A stretch of 64,000 nucleotides of DNA from JAIESQ01 sp964495375 (GCA_964495375.1 CAZBWM010000028.1:1-64000), one strand, 5' to 3'; shown: positions 8,167 to 16,146, numbered from the stretch's first letter. Numbers and translations: made by a program. Notes: generated by a model from the letters alone, not told the origin.

Positions 8167-8988
8167 ATGAAGCTCTACGCCATCAGCGACCTGCACCTGG
8201 GCTACGAGATCAATCGCCAGGCGCTGGCCGAGCTCCCCCCGCACCCCGGCGACTGGCTGATCTTGGCCGGCGACATGGGCGATACGCCGCCGCAGTTGCA
8301 GTGGGCGCTCGAAGCGTTGGCTCCCAAGTTCGAGCGCCTGATCTGGGTCCCCGGCAATCACGAGTTGTGGTCGCTGCCGCTGAAAATTCCGCAGCCGCGC
8401 GGCGTCGAACTGTACGAAACGCTCGTCGACATTTGCCGGCGCTACGACGTGCTCACGCCCGAAGATCCCTTTCCGGTGCTCAAAGGGGCCGGCCCCGACT
8501 GCGTGATCGCGCCGTTGTTTCTGTTGTACGATTACACGTTTCGGCCCGAGCACGTGCCGGCCGAGGCTGCCGTAGCTTGGGCGATGGAATCCGATGTGCT
8601 CTGCGCCGACGAGAGTTACCTCTTGCCCGATCCGTATCCGACGCGCGAAGCCTGGTGCCACGCGCGCTGCGACGCCGCCGAGCGACGCCTGGCCGAAATC
8701 CCGTTCCAATACGCGAAGGTGTTGGTGAATCACTTTCCGTTGCGCTACGACCTGGTGTGGTTGCCGCGCGTGCCGAGGTTCAGCATCTGGTGCGGCACGC
8801 GGCGCACCGAGAACTGGCACCGCAAGTATCGGGCGACCGTCGTCGTCTCAGGGCATCTGCACGTCCGCTCGACGCAGTACCGCGACGGCGTGCGGTTCGA
8901 AGAAGTCTCGCTTGGCTACCCGAAGCAGTGGCGCCCCAAGCGCGGCGTCGAGGCCTATTTGCGCGAAATCCTCCCGGGGCCGGAGTGA
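8167..8988 (+). CDS. Metallophosphoesterase (calcineurin-like)
   Basis: A 273-residue cytoplasmic protein, no signal peptide. Motifs: ISDLHLGYE (D-x-H), LAGDMGD (G-D), VPGNHELW (G-N-H-E), NHFPLRYD and VSGHLHVRST (G-H-x-H), the full metal-binding set of the family. The family includes nucleases, nucleotidases and protein phosphatases; the substrate cannot be told from sequence. It lies downstream of another phosphoesterase gene but is separated by a repeat-filled spacer, so co-transcription is uncertain. Confidence 0.85.
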   Translation: MKLYAISDLHLGYEINRQALAELPPHPGDWLILAGDMGDTPPQLQWALEALAPKFERLIWVPGNHELWSLPLKIPQPRGVELYETLVDICRRYDVLTPEDPFPVLKGAGPDCVIAPLFLLYDYTFRPEHVPAEAAVAWAMESDVLCADESYLLPDPYPTREAWCHARCDAAERRLAEIPFQYAKVLVNHFPLRYDLVWLPRVPRFSIWCGTRRTENWHRKYRATVVVSGHLHVRSTQYRDGVRFEEVSLGYPKQWRPKRGVEAYLREILPGPE

Positions 8989-9565
8989 AGGAGCAACTCA
9001 CGCGAAGCCCCGGAGATTTGTAGGGTGTGCGCAGCACACCAAGGGGCAGAGTTACGAATTCAGATCTCGCGCCAAGGCGCCAAGGCGCAAAGTATACAAA
9101 GAGAGTGCATCCACAGAATACGCAGAAGTTCGGCAGTGATGCGGAGGTGATTCGTTCTGACCAACTGCAACGCTGAGCAATCGAACTTACTTTTCTGCGC
9201 TCTTCTGTGTCTTCTGCGGATAGAATCTCCCCGCTGTGCTTTGCGCCTTCGCACGAGACCCTTTCGTTCGTGTGCCACTGCTTGCCTGTCGACGTGAGAT
9301 GTCGCGACCGATTACAAGCGCGCAAGGCGACAGGGAAGCAGTGCCAGTTGCTCGAACGAACCCGGGCACTGCTTGTCGGCCATGTCGCCGCGACAAGCTG
9401 CCATCGGTCACCAGCCGCCAAGCAGTGGCACACCGATCGCACCAAACGCATCCTCAATTGAGAGTCGAAGGCGTCTTCTTAATCCCGTATGCTTAGCGCC
9501 TTGGCGCGAGACAAGTGTATTGAACTCCGCGTGCTCCGCGCCTCCGCGTGAGATAGACTGCATTC
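8989..9565. repeat. 577-bp gene-free spacer filled with repeats
   Basis: In order: GTAGGGTGTGCGCAGCACACC near 9022-9043; a CGCGCCAAGGCGCCAAGGCG tract at 9065-9090; a CCACAGAA/CTTCTGTG pair around 9110-9225; the TGTGCCACTGCTTG...CAAGCAGTGGCACA element at 9271-9433; and an inverse CGCCTTGGCGCGAGA tract near 9498-9512. No coding region is supported. Confidence 0.7.
9271..9433. repeat. Repeat family F (GCCACTGCTTG...CAAGCAGTGGC), copy 1
   Basis: TGTGCCACTGCTTG at 9271 and AAGCAGTGGCACA at about 9420 are terminal inverted repeats. The interior holds an inner GGAAGCAGTGCCAG...GGCACTGCTTGTCGGC pair. Copies: 16147-16410, 16828-16987, 23510-23670, 30687-31018, 34527-34680 (partial), 52871-52950 (partial). 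Confidence 0.8.
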
Positions 9566-10222
9566 ATGCCGACTGAACTCTCCGAACCCTTTTATGCGGC
9601 CCTCGACTACGCGGCCCGACTGCATGCCCTGCAGCGGCGCAAAGCCTCCGACGTACCGTACGTCGCCCACTTGCTGGCCGTGGCGGCGCTGGTGCTCGAA
9701 CACGGTGGCACCCAAGCCGAAGCGATCGCGGCCCTGCTGCACGACGCCGTCGAAGATCAGGGAGGCCCGCCAGTTCTGGACGAAATCGAGCGGCGTTTCG
9801 GCCCCGAGGTCGCCCGCGTCGTCGCGGCCTGTACCGACACCGATCAAACCCCCAAACCACCCTGGCGTGCCCGCAAGGAGGCGCACATCGCACACATCGC
9901 GGCGGCCGAGGCTTCGGTGCGGTTGGTCATTGCGGCCGACAAGCTGCACAACGCCCGGGCGATTCTCGGCGACTTCCGCGAGCATGGCGACGCGGTTTGG
10001 TCGCGGTTTAGCGGCGGTCGCGAGGGCACGCTTTGGTACTATCAGGCGATGACGGCCGCGCTGGCGGTGGCCGGCCCCGAGCACGGGGCGCTCGTGGCCG
10101 AGCTGCGCCGCGCGGTCGAGCAGTTGCAAGTCGCCGTCGACGTGCAGGGGGCCACTTCCGCGGCGTCCGCGGGAAATGCCGCCGCAGGGCTCCCGAAAAA
10201 AGAGTCAGAAAAATGTTCATAA
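9566..10222 (+). CDS. HD-domain hydrolase, SpoT/MESH1-like
   Basis: A 218-residue protein with the HD phosphohydrolase motif LLHDAVEDQGG (about residues 68-78), an upstream VPYVAHLLAV histidine, and ADKLHNARAIL with its conserved D-x-x-N. This arrangement is that of the (p)ppGpp hydrolase domain of RelA/SpoT and of the stand-alone MESH1/SAH hydrolases. No synthetase, TGS or ACT domain follows, so a small alarmone hydrolase or another HD nucleotidase is likely. The alanine-rich C-terminus (about 185-218) is probably disordered. TAGACT lies 6 nt before the ATG. Confidence 0.8.
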   Translation: MPTELSEPFYAALDYAARLHALQRRKASDVPYVAHLLAVAALVLEHGGTQAEAIAALLHDAVEDQGGPPVLDEIERRFGPEVARVVAACTDTDQTPKPPWRARKEAHIAHIAAAEASVRLVIAADKLHNARAILGDFREHGDAVWSRFSGGREGTLWYYQAMTAALAVAGPEHGALVAELRRAVEQLQVAVDVQGATSAASAGNAAAGLPKKESEKCS

Positions 10223-10227
10223 CCATC

Positions 10228-10256
10228 TTGACGCGCGGCCACTCGTCGTCATAATT
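10228..10256 (+). promoter_or_regulatory. Sigma-70-like promoter at the left edge of the phage-like cluster
   Basis: TTGACG (10228-10233), 16 nt, CATAAT (10250-10255). Predicted start near 10262, after the HD-domain gene stop at 10222. It is among the best -35/-10 pairs in the window. Confidence 0.55.
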
Positions 10257-10261
10257 ACCCT

Positions 10262-10354
10262 CAGACACGCGACCGGTATCTAAGCGAGCCTGACTTCACG
10301 TCAGGTGTCCGCCAGAGCCCGCGGTGGGATGCACTCCTGCCGGCGGGCGTTTTT
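10262..10354 (+). ncRNA. Candidate small RNA or attenuated leader
   Basis: A promoter (10228-10256) is followed within 95 nt by a short hairpin, CCTGAC-TTCAC-GTCAGG (10289-10305), and a GC-rich terminator hairpin with a T-run (10316-10354). No coding region lies between. It could be a stand-alone small RNA, or a leader that terminates ahead of the gene at 10536. Confidence 0.4.
10316..10354 (+). terminator. Rho-independent terminator
   Basis: GCCCGC (10317-10322) pairs with GCGGGC (10343-10348), extended by a GGTGGGA/TCCTGCC inner stem with wobble or mismatched positions, followed by GTTTTTG. Confidence 0.55.
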
Positions 10355-10535
10355 GTTGCGCCCCCGGTCAGGAACGCTTCGCTCCGGGAAACAACTCCCG
10401 GTGCGACGCGCAAGGTGCCATGGGTAGCGCGCAGCGCAACTGCGCGGCCTGTTCGTCCTTGGCCCGGTGGGCCTTGAACAGTTGGCCCTGCGGCACGCTC
10501 CCGCCGCTTTCGGCACTCATGCGGGAGTTACTTAC

Positions 10536-10928
10536 GTGCACGCACACACGTTGTTATTTGGCTCGGCCGCGGCCAGCGCCGTCGGGCTGGCCCACCTGGC
10601 CGGTTCCCCTTGGCCCGAGCTGGGGAACTTGTCGGCAACCGCGATCCTCGGCTGGTACGCCTGGCACACTGCCTCGCGCACCATCCCCGACCTGGTCCGC
10701 GCGTTTCGCGACGAAGCGGCCGCCCAGCGTGAGCTGTTCGCTGCCGAACGCCACGACGGGCGTGAACAAATCGAAGCCCTCCGCGCCGACCACAAAGCCG
10801 AGCGCCGCGCCCTGCGCGAAGAGCTGGTCGCCGAACGCCAGCAGCGCCACGCCGATCAACAGGCGATCGTCGCCGCGCTCGAACAACTGGCCGCCTGCCT
10901 GGCCTCGAAAGTCGTCAACGGCGATTAA
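10536..10928 (+). CDS. Membrane-anchored coiled-coil protein, holin-like position
   Basis: About 130 residues. The GTG at 10536 is chosen because GGGAG lies 8 nt upstream and the frame before it looks non-coding. A small hydrophobic N-terminal region (about residues 5-45: LLFGSAAASAVGLAHLAG, then LSATAILGWYAW) is followed by a long charged helix (about 55-120, rich in E, R, A and Q) predicted to form a coiled coil. It is the first gene of the phage-like cluster, where a holin or a membrane-tethered structural factor could sit. No family was recognised. Confidence 0.5.
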   Translation: MHAHTLLFGSAAASAVGLAHLAGSPWPELGNLSATAILGWYAWHTASRTIPDLVRAFRDEAAAQRELFAAERHDGREQIEALRADHKAERRALREELVAERQQRHADQQAIVAALEQLAACLASKVVNGD

Positions 10929-10938
10929 CCGCCTTCCC

Positions 10939-10994
10939 TAGTCCCTAACCCCTAGTCCCTAACCCCTAGTCCCTAACCCCTAGTCCCTAACCCC
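10939..10994. repeat. Tandem repeat, 14-bp unit TAGTCCCTAACCCC x4
   Basis: Four near-perfect head-to-tail units just upstream of the gene at 11032. Degenerate single units (CCACTAACCCCTA and similar) occur in other spacers of the cluster, e.g. 11618-11635, 23680-23712 and 34900-34935. Confidence 0.85.
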
Positions 10995-11031
10995 TAACCC
11001 CCGACCTCATATCCCCTACCAGGAGCTTCCC

Positions 11032-11442
11032 ATGTCTCTTCCCAACAACGTCACCGCGTCAGGCAACCTTGTCTCGTCGCTGCCGTACATCCGCTGGGCG
11101 CTGGCCCACGCATCCGACTTGCCGAAGGTGCTCGCAGGTTGCCGCGCGGTCAAAGCGGCCGACGGACTCGAGCCGAAGTGGGCCGCCTTCAAAGCGTCGG
11201 GCGACACCATCGTCGCCGTGCTGGGGGACTTCCCCAATATCGACGAACTGCTCAAAGGGCAGGCGATCGCGCTGGCGGTCGGCGCGAGCATCTGCAACGT
11301 GACCGAGGCCAATGTCGCGGCGGTCGCCGGCGAGTTCTATCCCGAGAAACTCGGCGACGGCGCGCTGCTGAAGCTCGTCTTCGAGAACCTCCCGATGATC
11401 GTGGAAACAATCTTGAAGATCGTCGGACTCTTTAGTGGGTAG
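11032..11442 (+). CDS. Hypothetical protein (136 aa) of the phage-like cluster
   Basis: A 136-residue protein starting MSLPNNVTASGNLVSS, preceded by AGGAGC at good spacing. It is alanine-, valine- and leucine-rich with several moderately hydrophobic helices (LGDFPNIDELLKG, IALAVGASICNV, LLKLVFENLPMIVETILKIV), which suggests a helical protein possibly associated with membrane or forming an oligomer. No known domain was recognised. It lies between the membrane coiled-coil gene and the subtilase gene. Confidence 0.6.
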   Translation: MSLPNNVTASGNLVSSLPYIRWALAHASDLPKVLAGCRAVKAADGLEPKWAAFKASGDTIVAVLGDFPNIDELLKGQAIALAVGASICNVTEANVAAVAGEFYPEKLGDGALLKLVFENLPMIVETILKIVGLFSG

Positions 11443-11453
11443 TCCTGGATTGG

Positions 11454-11596
11454 TTAGCCGCGGGATTTATCCCGCGCGCTAGCTCGCGCGAGGCGGCGTC
11501 CCGCAACTTCGCTTCAACCATGCCGGGGAATGTCTCTCTGCGCTCCGAAACAACGTCGAACCAGCTAGCGCGCGGAGCAAGCTCCGCGGCTAACAA
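11454..11596. repeat. Repeat family A (TTAGCCGCGGG...CCGCGGCTAACA), copy 1
   Basis: Terminal inverted repeats TTAGCCGCGGGATTTATCCC and GAGCAAGCTCCGCGGCTAAC, with inner GCGCGCTAGCT/CTAGCGCGCGG. Other copies: 21079-21192, 23120-23206, 26855-26967, 27560-27670, 39619-39655 (left half only), 41824-41906. Confidence 0.9.
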
Positions 11597-11640
11597 CTGA
11601 ACCTGACCACTAATCAATGACCTCTAACCCCTACTCCACC

Positions 11641-12669
11641 ATGCCCCGTCAACCCATCCATCGTCTTCCTCCCTTCACGGTCGAGCGCGTGTTTGCCACG
11701 GCGTTGGCCGAAACCGTCGATTGGGGGCTGAAACTGCTCGGTGTGCCCGACGCCTGGAAGCGCACGCGTGGCCGTGGCGCTCGCGTGGCCGTGCTCGATA
11801 CCGGCGCCGACTTGTTTCATGCCGAGAAGGGAGACCTCGCGGCGGCCATTGTGGCCACGGCCGATTTCACCCACTCGCGGTTCGGCTGGCACGATCGTCA
11901 AGGGCACGGCACGCATTGCGCCGGCGTGATCGGCGCACGGCAGAACGATCGCGGCGTCGTCGGAATTGCGCCGGAGTGCCAACTGCTGATCGGCAAAGTG
12001 CTGGGCGACGACGGCTCCGGCTCGAGCATCGGCATCGCACAGGGGATCGATTGGGCGGTGACGTTTCGGCCGCATGTCATCAGCATGTCGCTCGGCTCGT
12101 CGCAGCCCGACGCCGGCATTCACGCTGCCATCGAGCGTGCCGTGACCAGCGGCGCGTACGTCGTCTGCGCGGCCGGCAACGACGGACCCGGCCCGCGCGA
12201 CACGGTCGGCTGGCCGGCGCGGTTCGACGAAGTGGTCGCCGTCGGCGCCGTCGATCAGAACGGCGCGGTCGCATCGTTTTCCAGCCGCGGCCCGGCCGTG
12301 GACATCTGCGCGCCGGGCGTCGACGTCCTCAGCACCTACTTGATGGGGCAGTACGCCAAACTCAGCGGCACCAGCATGGCCACGCCCCACGTCGCCGGCA
12401 TCGTCGCGCTCATGGTGTCGCACGCCTTGGCCACGAACGAAAAACCGCCAAGTCCGGCCAACCTGGTGCAATTGCTTAAAGAGACGGCCACGGCCTGGAA
12501 ACCAGGCCAAGGCGCCGGCTCCGGCGCAGGCATCATCAACCCGGCCAAGGTAATCGGCATCAACCGCCCGGCGCCGACCACCGATCAACAACCCGCGCTC
12601 AACCTGCTGGGCCTGAAGATCTACGTCCCTTCGCGCGCCGGCGACGCGCTCAGCGTGGGGTTGTCATGA
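11641..12669 (+). CDS. S8 family subtilisin-like serine protease, no signal peptide
   Basis: A 342-residue protein with the complete catalytic triad: Asp53 (AVLDTGAD), His92 (GHGTHCAG) and Ser245 (GTSMATPHVAG), plus oxyanion Asn180 (AAGNDG). The catalytic domain starts almost at once, with a short lead and no signal peptide, so it resembles intracellular subtilisins. An upstream ATG at 11617 lies in spacer-type repeat sequence and is rejected. In this cluster it might process virion proteins or act in cell exit; that is inference. It overlaps the next small gene by ATGA. Confidence 0.93.
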   Translation: MPRQPIHRLPPFTVERVFATALAETVDWGLKLLGVPDAWKRTRGRGARVAVLDTGADLFHAEKGDLAAAIVATADFTHSRFGWHDRQGHGTHCAGVIGARQNDRGVVGIAPECQLLIGKVLGDDGSGSSIGIAQGIDWAVTFRPHVISMSLGSSQPDAGIHAAIERAVTSGAYVVCAAGNDGPGPRDTVGWPARFDEVVAVGAVDQNGAVASFSSRGPAVDICAPGVDVLSTYLMGQYAKLSGTSMATPHVAGIVALMVSHALATNEKPPSPANLVQLLKETATAWKPGQGAGSGAGIINPAKVIGINRPAPTTDQQPALNLLGLKIYVPSRAGDALSVGLS

Positions 12670-12785
12670 GCTTCATGCAACCAACCATCGAACAGATTCG
12701 CGCCGAAATCGGCGACCCGCTCGACGAACGAGGGCCAACATGGTGGTGGCAGTTTTGGGAGCTGTTGTCGGGTACGTGGCGTTAG
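12666..12785 (+). CDS. Micro-protein (39 aa) overlapping the subtilase gene
   Basis: ATG at 12666 overlaps the subtilase TGA (ATGA), with GGGG upstream inside the subtilase coding sequence. It encodes 39 residues, MSFMQPTIEQIRAEIGDPLD, then an acidic/basic turn and a tryptophan-rich end (WWWQFWELL, then SGTWR). The aromatic C-terminus could be an interfacial membrane helix. Translational coupling supports it being real; no homologue is known to me. Confidence 0.45.
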   Translation: MSFMQPTIEQIRAEIGDPLDERGPTWWWQFWELLSGTWR

Positions 12786-12837
12786 TTGCCTCGCGGCAGC
12801 TTTGGCGTTGTGCGGACACCTTTGCAAAGGGAATGAA

Positions 12838-13161
12838 TTGCGACGAATCGTGCTAATCGCCGTGCTCGTCTGCACGCTCTGCCCCGACGCCGATGCCGGC
12901 ATCTTCCGCAGCCGTCGCGGCGGACTGGCCCGAGGTGGATTCGCGCGAGGTGGTGGAATTCGCGGCATGCTGGCCGAAGCCCGTAGCACCATGGCGCAGG
13001 CCAACCAAACGATGCAAAACGTCGAGCGCACTATGCGCACCGCCCGCACGATGATGCACGACCCGTTGTTCAAAGAATCGATGGCCGCCAGCGAACGCGT
13101 CCTCAAGCTGCAAATTGAACTCGAAACACTCAAAGCGCAAACCAGGGCCAACAAGCCATGA
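12838..13161 (+). CDS. Secreted Gly/Arg-rich coiled-coil protein (107 aa)
   Basis: The TTG at 12838 is chosen because AAAGGGAA lies just upstream and it opens a good signal peptide (RRIVLIAVLVCTLCPDADA, cleavage near residue 20). Next comes a basic glycine-rich stretch (FRSRRGGLARGGFARGGG) and then a long helix with heptad-like spacing (about residues 42-105: MAQANQTMQNVERTMRTART and onward). No family was recognised. It overlaps the following 48-aa gene by ATGA, which indicates an operon. Confidence 0.55.
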   Translation: MRRIVLIAVLVCTLCPDADAGIFRSRRGGLARGGFARGGGIRGMLAEARSTMAQANQTMQNVERTMRTARTMMHDPLFKESMAASERVLKLQIELETLKAQTRANKP

Positions 13162-13304
13162 GCGATCAACGGCACCACAACAAGCTCGGAACCAGCCGGC
13201 GGCATCCCGAGCCGTGGCAGGCCGCGCTCTGCTCGATCGCTCTGGGCCTGCTGATCGGCGCGGCCATCGTCGCGCTGGGCGTCTGGGGGAGCGGAAAGCT
13301 ATGA
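13158..13304 (+). CDS. Single-helix membrane micro-protein (48 aa)
   Basis: ATG 13158 overlaps the previous stop (ATGA), and its own TGA overlaps the next ATG at 13301 (ATGA). It encodes 48 residues: a polar, histidine- and arginine-rich start (MSDQRHHNKLGTSRRHPEP) and one transmembrane helix (CSIALGLLIGAAIVALGVW). Two back-to-back overlaps make it very likely to be translated. Role unknown; the size and topology would suit a holin or spanin-like accessory. Confidence 0.6.
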   Translation: MSDQRHHNKLGTSRRHPEPWQAALCSIALGLLIGAAIVALGVWGSGKL

Positions 13305-14872
13305 CCAAACAAGCCATCGCCATCGTTGCCGCCTTTATCCTCGGCATGCTCGCCGGCGCCACCTGCTTCGGCAGCACCCCCGCTTGGGCGTGCTCCGTCG
13401 CCGCGGCCGACCTGGCTAGTCTGCCTCCGGATATTCAGCGCGTCACCCGTTATCTCTACTTCCCCGCGCCGACCGACAAGACGCGCGTCGCCACGTTGTT
13501 CACGGTCAACACGGCCCTGTCACACGCGTCGCGCACGTTGGGCGAAGGGGCCGGCGTCTGGTTCGCGCATGGCGGCGCGCTGGTGCGCCTCGATCTGGCG
13601 ATCCTCGGCGGAGACACCGCCAACATCGAGCGCTTGATCGGCGTCTGGGAATCGCTTCGCCGCGTTGAGCCTTACTTTCATGCCAACGCGGTGATCCCGA
13701 ACCCCGAGCACAAGCCCGCCCCTGAAAACGGCAAGCCCGACACGCGCAGCGATGTCGAAAAGTCTCCCGTGCTTCTAAAGATCATTCCCGCCCCGTATCT
13801 GCCGGCGGCCGACATCAAGGCGCTGGAGGTCGGCACCCACTCGCTGATCCCGATCGTGCGCGGCGACTGGCTGATCGAGCGAGCGATGTCGCAAATCAAT
13901 GGCGGGAAGTACTACGAGTTTCGCGGACTCCGCGCGGTCGCGTCCGGTTCAGCGCCGGCGAACGAGCAGCTCACGCAATCAAAATATCTCGAACTTCGCG
14001 GGCTCGACACCAAGGCGATCGACGCCAACCAGGATATCGACCGCGCCGTGGTCGTGCCGCGCGATCCGACCGGCAGCCCCGGCGCCGTCATCCTGGCGTG
14101 GAGCACGAAGCCGTCGCCCGGTCGCGGGCCGGGCCTGGCCGCGATCACACACGACCAGTTTGAAGAAGACCAGACGAACCCCGAGTTCAACCCCGAGCGC
14201 AACTTGCTCGGCGCCAAGTTCCGCGGTTCGGAGATCATCGTCACCTTGCCGAGCGGCTGGCACGAGTACTCGTTGTGGGACGCCGCGGGCAATCTGGTCG
14301 ACGAAGCGCCGCCGAACCTCGCTGCCGATCGCACGGTGCCGCGTCCCGGTTTGCCGCGGTTGCAGCCCGCCATTTCGTGCGTTCGCTGCCACGGCCAGGC
14401 CGACGGCTGGCTGCCGGTCGCCGATCGCGTGCGAGCGCGACTTGCCAAAGGTGAAGACATCCTCGGCGACTTTTCGCGGCGCAACGTGAACGACCTCGGC
14501 ACGCTCAACCTGCTGGCCGGCTTGTACACCAGCGACTTCGACGAAGGACTGCGCCTCGGCCGCAACGCCTATCACGATGCGGTCGTGCTCGGTGTCGGCG
14601 CCGTCGGAGAGTCGGGCCGCAGCGTCGCGGTCGCCAGTGCCTGGTTGGCCGACGTCATCGGCAGCTATGTCTACGCCGAAGTGACGGCCGACATTGCCGC
14701 CCGTGAGCTCGGCCTCGAGTCGCTCGATGGCTTGCCGAGAGCGAACCCCGAAGACGTCGCGCTGTTGGGCCTGTTCGATCAGTTCCCGATCCCGCGCCGC
14801 GAGTTCGAGCAGATCTACGTCGACGCCGCGATCCGCGCCAGCGCGCACTGGTTCGCGGATGCCAACGAGTAA
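13301..14872 (+). CDS. Exported cytochrome c-like protein (CVRCH) inside the phage-like cluster
   Basis: A 523-residue protein with a signal peptide (about 1-31, ending TPAWA). The central part has no domain I recognise; a single haem c attachment site, Cys360-V-R-Cys363-His364, sits in AISCVRCHGQADGW. The C-terminal third is helical (VASAWLADVIGSYVYAE and so on). Proteins of this layout are known to me as planctomycete exported cytochrome-like proteins of unknown role. ATGA overlap with the 48-aa gene ties it to that operon. Its presence beside terminase and capsid genes is unexpected. Confidence 0.7.
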   Translation: MTKQAIAIVAAFILGMLAGATCFGSTPAWACSVAAADLASLPPDIQRVTRYLYFPAPTDKTRVATLFTVNTALSHASRTLGEGAGVWFAHGGALVRLDLAILGGDTANIERLIGVWESLRRVEPYFHANAVIPNPEHKPAPENGKPDTRSDVEKSPVLLKIIPAPYLPAADIKALEVGTHSLIPIVRGDWLIERAMSQINGGKYYEFRGLRAVASGSAPANEQLTQSKYLELRGLDTKAIDANQDIDRAVVVPRDPTGSPGAVILAWSTKPSPGRGPGLAAITHDQFEEDQTNPEFNPERNLLGAKFRGSEIIVTLPSGWHEYSLWDAAGNLVDEAPPNLAADRTVPRPGLPRLQPAISCVRCHGQADGWLPVADRVRARLAKGEDILGDFSRRNVNDLGTLNLLAGLYTSDFDEGLRLGRNAYHDAVVLGVGAVGESGRSVAVASAWLADVIGSYVYAEVTADIAARELGLESLDGLPRANPEDVALLGLFDQFPIPRREFEQIYVDAAIRASAHWFADANE

Positions 14873-15177
14873 AGGAGCTGTGCTGATATCAACATCAACA
14901 CCGAGCAACGGACACGAGGACAAGGGGAGATTATTTGCCACCGAGGTCACCGAGGACACAGAGGTTAAGCAAGCAATGGCAAGCCCGAGCGTTGACTCGG
15001 GCACCCACCCACAGACGGATCACTCGTTGATCACGCTGTCACGACATCAATCGGCCATCGCCCGTGCCTTTCCTCTGTGTCCTCAATGCCCTCGGTGGTC
15101 AACAAGACGTCACAACGAATTGCGCGGCTACCGAGTCGCATCATCGAACGTACCGAGTCAACTGAAGAGGCAAAACC
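14873..15177. repeat. 305-bp spacer with CACCGAGG/CCTCGGTG inverted halves
   Basis: CCACCGAGGTCACCGAGGAC at about 14939 and its inverse TGTCCTCAATGCCCTCGGTG at about 15080-15100 flank a CCCGAGCGTTGACTCGGGC hairpin near 14985-15003. No gene is supported. Confidence 0.6.
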
Positions 15178-16098
15178 ATGAGCCATTACCGATCGAGTCC
15201 CTGGAAACGAGGCCTGTCGGCCATCGCGGTTCTCTTTCTGCCCGCGCTGTGCGGCGCGACCGACACTTACTACGTGAAGCGCAACGGCTGCTACTATCGC
15301 GTGGCGGCCCCAGTCTATCACGCGCCGGCGGTCGCCGTTTCCAAGAGCGCGGCCGAGATCGGCGCCGGCCTGTTGCTCAAGGCCGAAGAGTTCAAGTTCC
15401 TTCGCGAGACCGCGGCCCGCGCCTTCGGCACGCCTGGCGGCGCGAGCTATGCCGGCTCGGCGAGCGAATATTCTGTCCAGCGCGGCAACACCATTTACGG
15501 CGCCAACAGCGGTTACTCATTGCAATCGTTCGCCACGGTGACGCCGCAGCCGCTGGATGTTGCGGCTTTGATGGAACGGGCCACCCGCCTGGCCACGCAA
15601 GCGCAAGATCACGGCGCCACCGCCACGGCCCAAGCGCAGGGCCTGCTCGGTCAGGCCCAGGCATGGCAGCAGGCGATCGCGCAAACGTTCGCCCAAGCGG
15701 CTCGCGAGCTAAGCGTGCTCGAAGCCTTGAAGCCAATCTCACCGCAAGAGATCAAAACGGAGAATAGCTACACCGCGGCGGCCACGGCCACGACCGATGC
15801 GACTCCCTCAGGTCACACACCTCAGGCCGCGAGCCTCACGACTCAAGCCTCTCCCGACTGGCAGCCGCAACTCGCTGCCGTCATCAGTACGAAGTGCGCG
15901 ACGTGCCACGACGCCGAATCGCCGGCCGGCGGCCTGAACCTGGCTGGCGACGTGGCGGCCATCGATCGGCCGCGCTGGCTCGCCATGCTCACACGCGTGA
16001 CCACGAGCGACGTCAGTCAGCGAATGCCCAAAGACGCCGAGCCCTTGAGCGACGCCGAGCTGTTGCTGTTCGTCAAAGCGCTCGGCAGAGGGGAGTAG
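15178..16098 (+). CDS. Exported c-type cytochrome (CATCH) inside the phage-like cluster
   Basis: A 306-residue protein with a signal peptide (about 1-28, ending ALCGAT). A CYYRV-containing N-terminus is followed by a low-complexity A/Q/T region (about 130-225), then a C-terminal cytochrome c domain with Cys240-A-T-Cys243-His244 and SQRMPKD, where the methionine is the likely distal haem ligand. This is the planctomycete cytochrome c style (C-x2-C-H-D-A-E-S-P-x-G-G-L). Second haem-binding export in the cluster, 305 nt after the first. RBS-like GAGGCAAAACC precedes the ATG. Confidence 0.8.
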   Translation: MSHYRSSPWKRGLSAIAVLFLPALCGATDTYYVKRNGCYYRVAAPVYHAPAVAVSKSAAEIGAGLLLKAEEFKFLRETAARAFGTPGGASYAGSASEYSVQRGNTIYGANSGYSLQSFATVTPQPLDVAALMERATRLATQAQDHGATATAQAQGLLGQAQAWQQAIAQTFAQAARELSVLEALKPISPQEIKTENSYTAAATATTDATPSGHTPQAASLTTQASPDWQPQLAAVISTKCATCHDAESPAGGLNLAGDVAAIDRPRWLAMLTRVTTSDVSQRMPKDAEPLSDAELLLFVKALGRGE

Positions 16099-16146
16099 TG
16101 TTCGGTTTTCAGATTTCAGTTTGCAGTGTTCGGTGTTCAGTGATGT

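Noticed and set aside
10324..10941. 205-codon plus-strand frame overlapping the terminator and the coiled-coil gene
   Set aside because: Starts inside a terminator hairpin and has an arginine/proline/serine-rich shadow composition; the +1 frame has a coherent protein and a ribosome site.
10939..10994. Telomere-like CCCTAACCCC tandem repeat
   Set aside because: Bacterial spacer microrepeat; degenerate units occur in many spacers of this chromosome, so no telomere or linear-end meaning.
11617..11640. Upstream ATG extending the subtilase by 8 residues
   Set aside because: It falls in the TAACCCCTA-type spacer repeat; ATG 11641 is the cleaner start.
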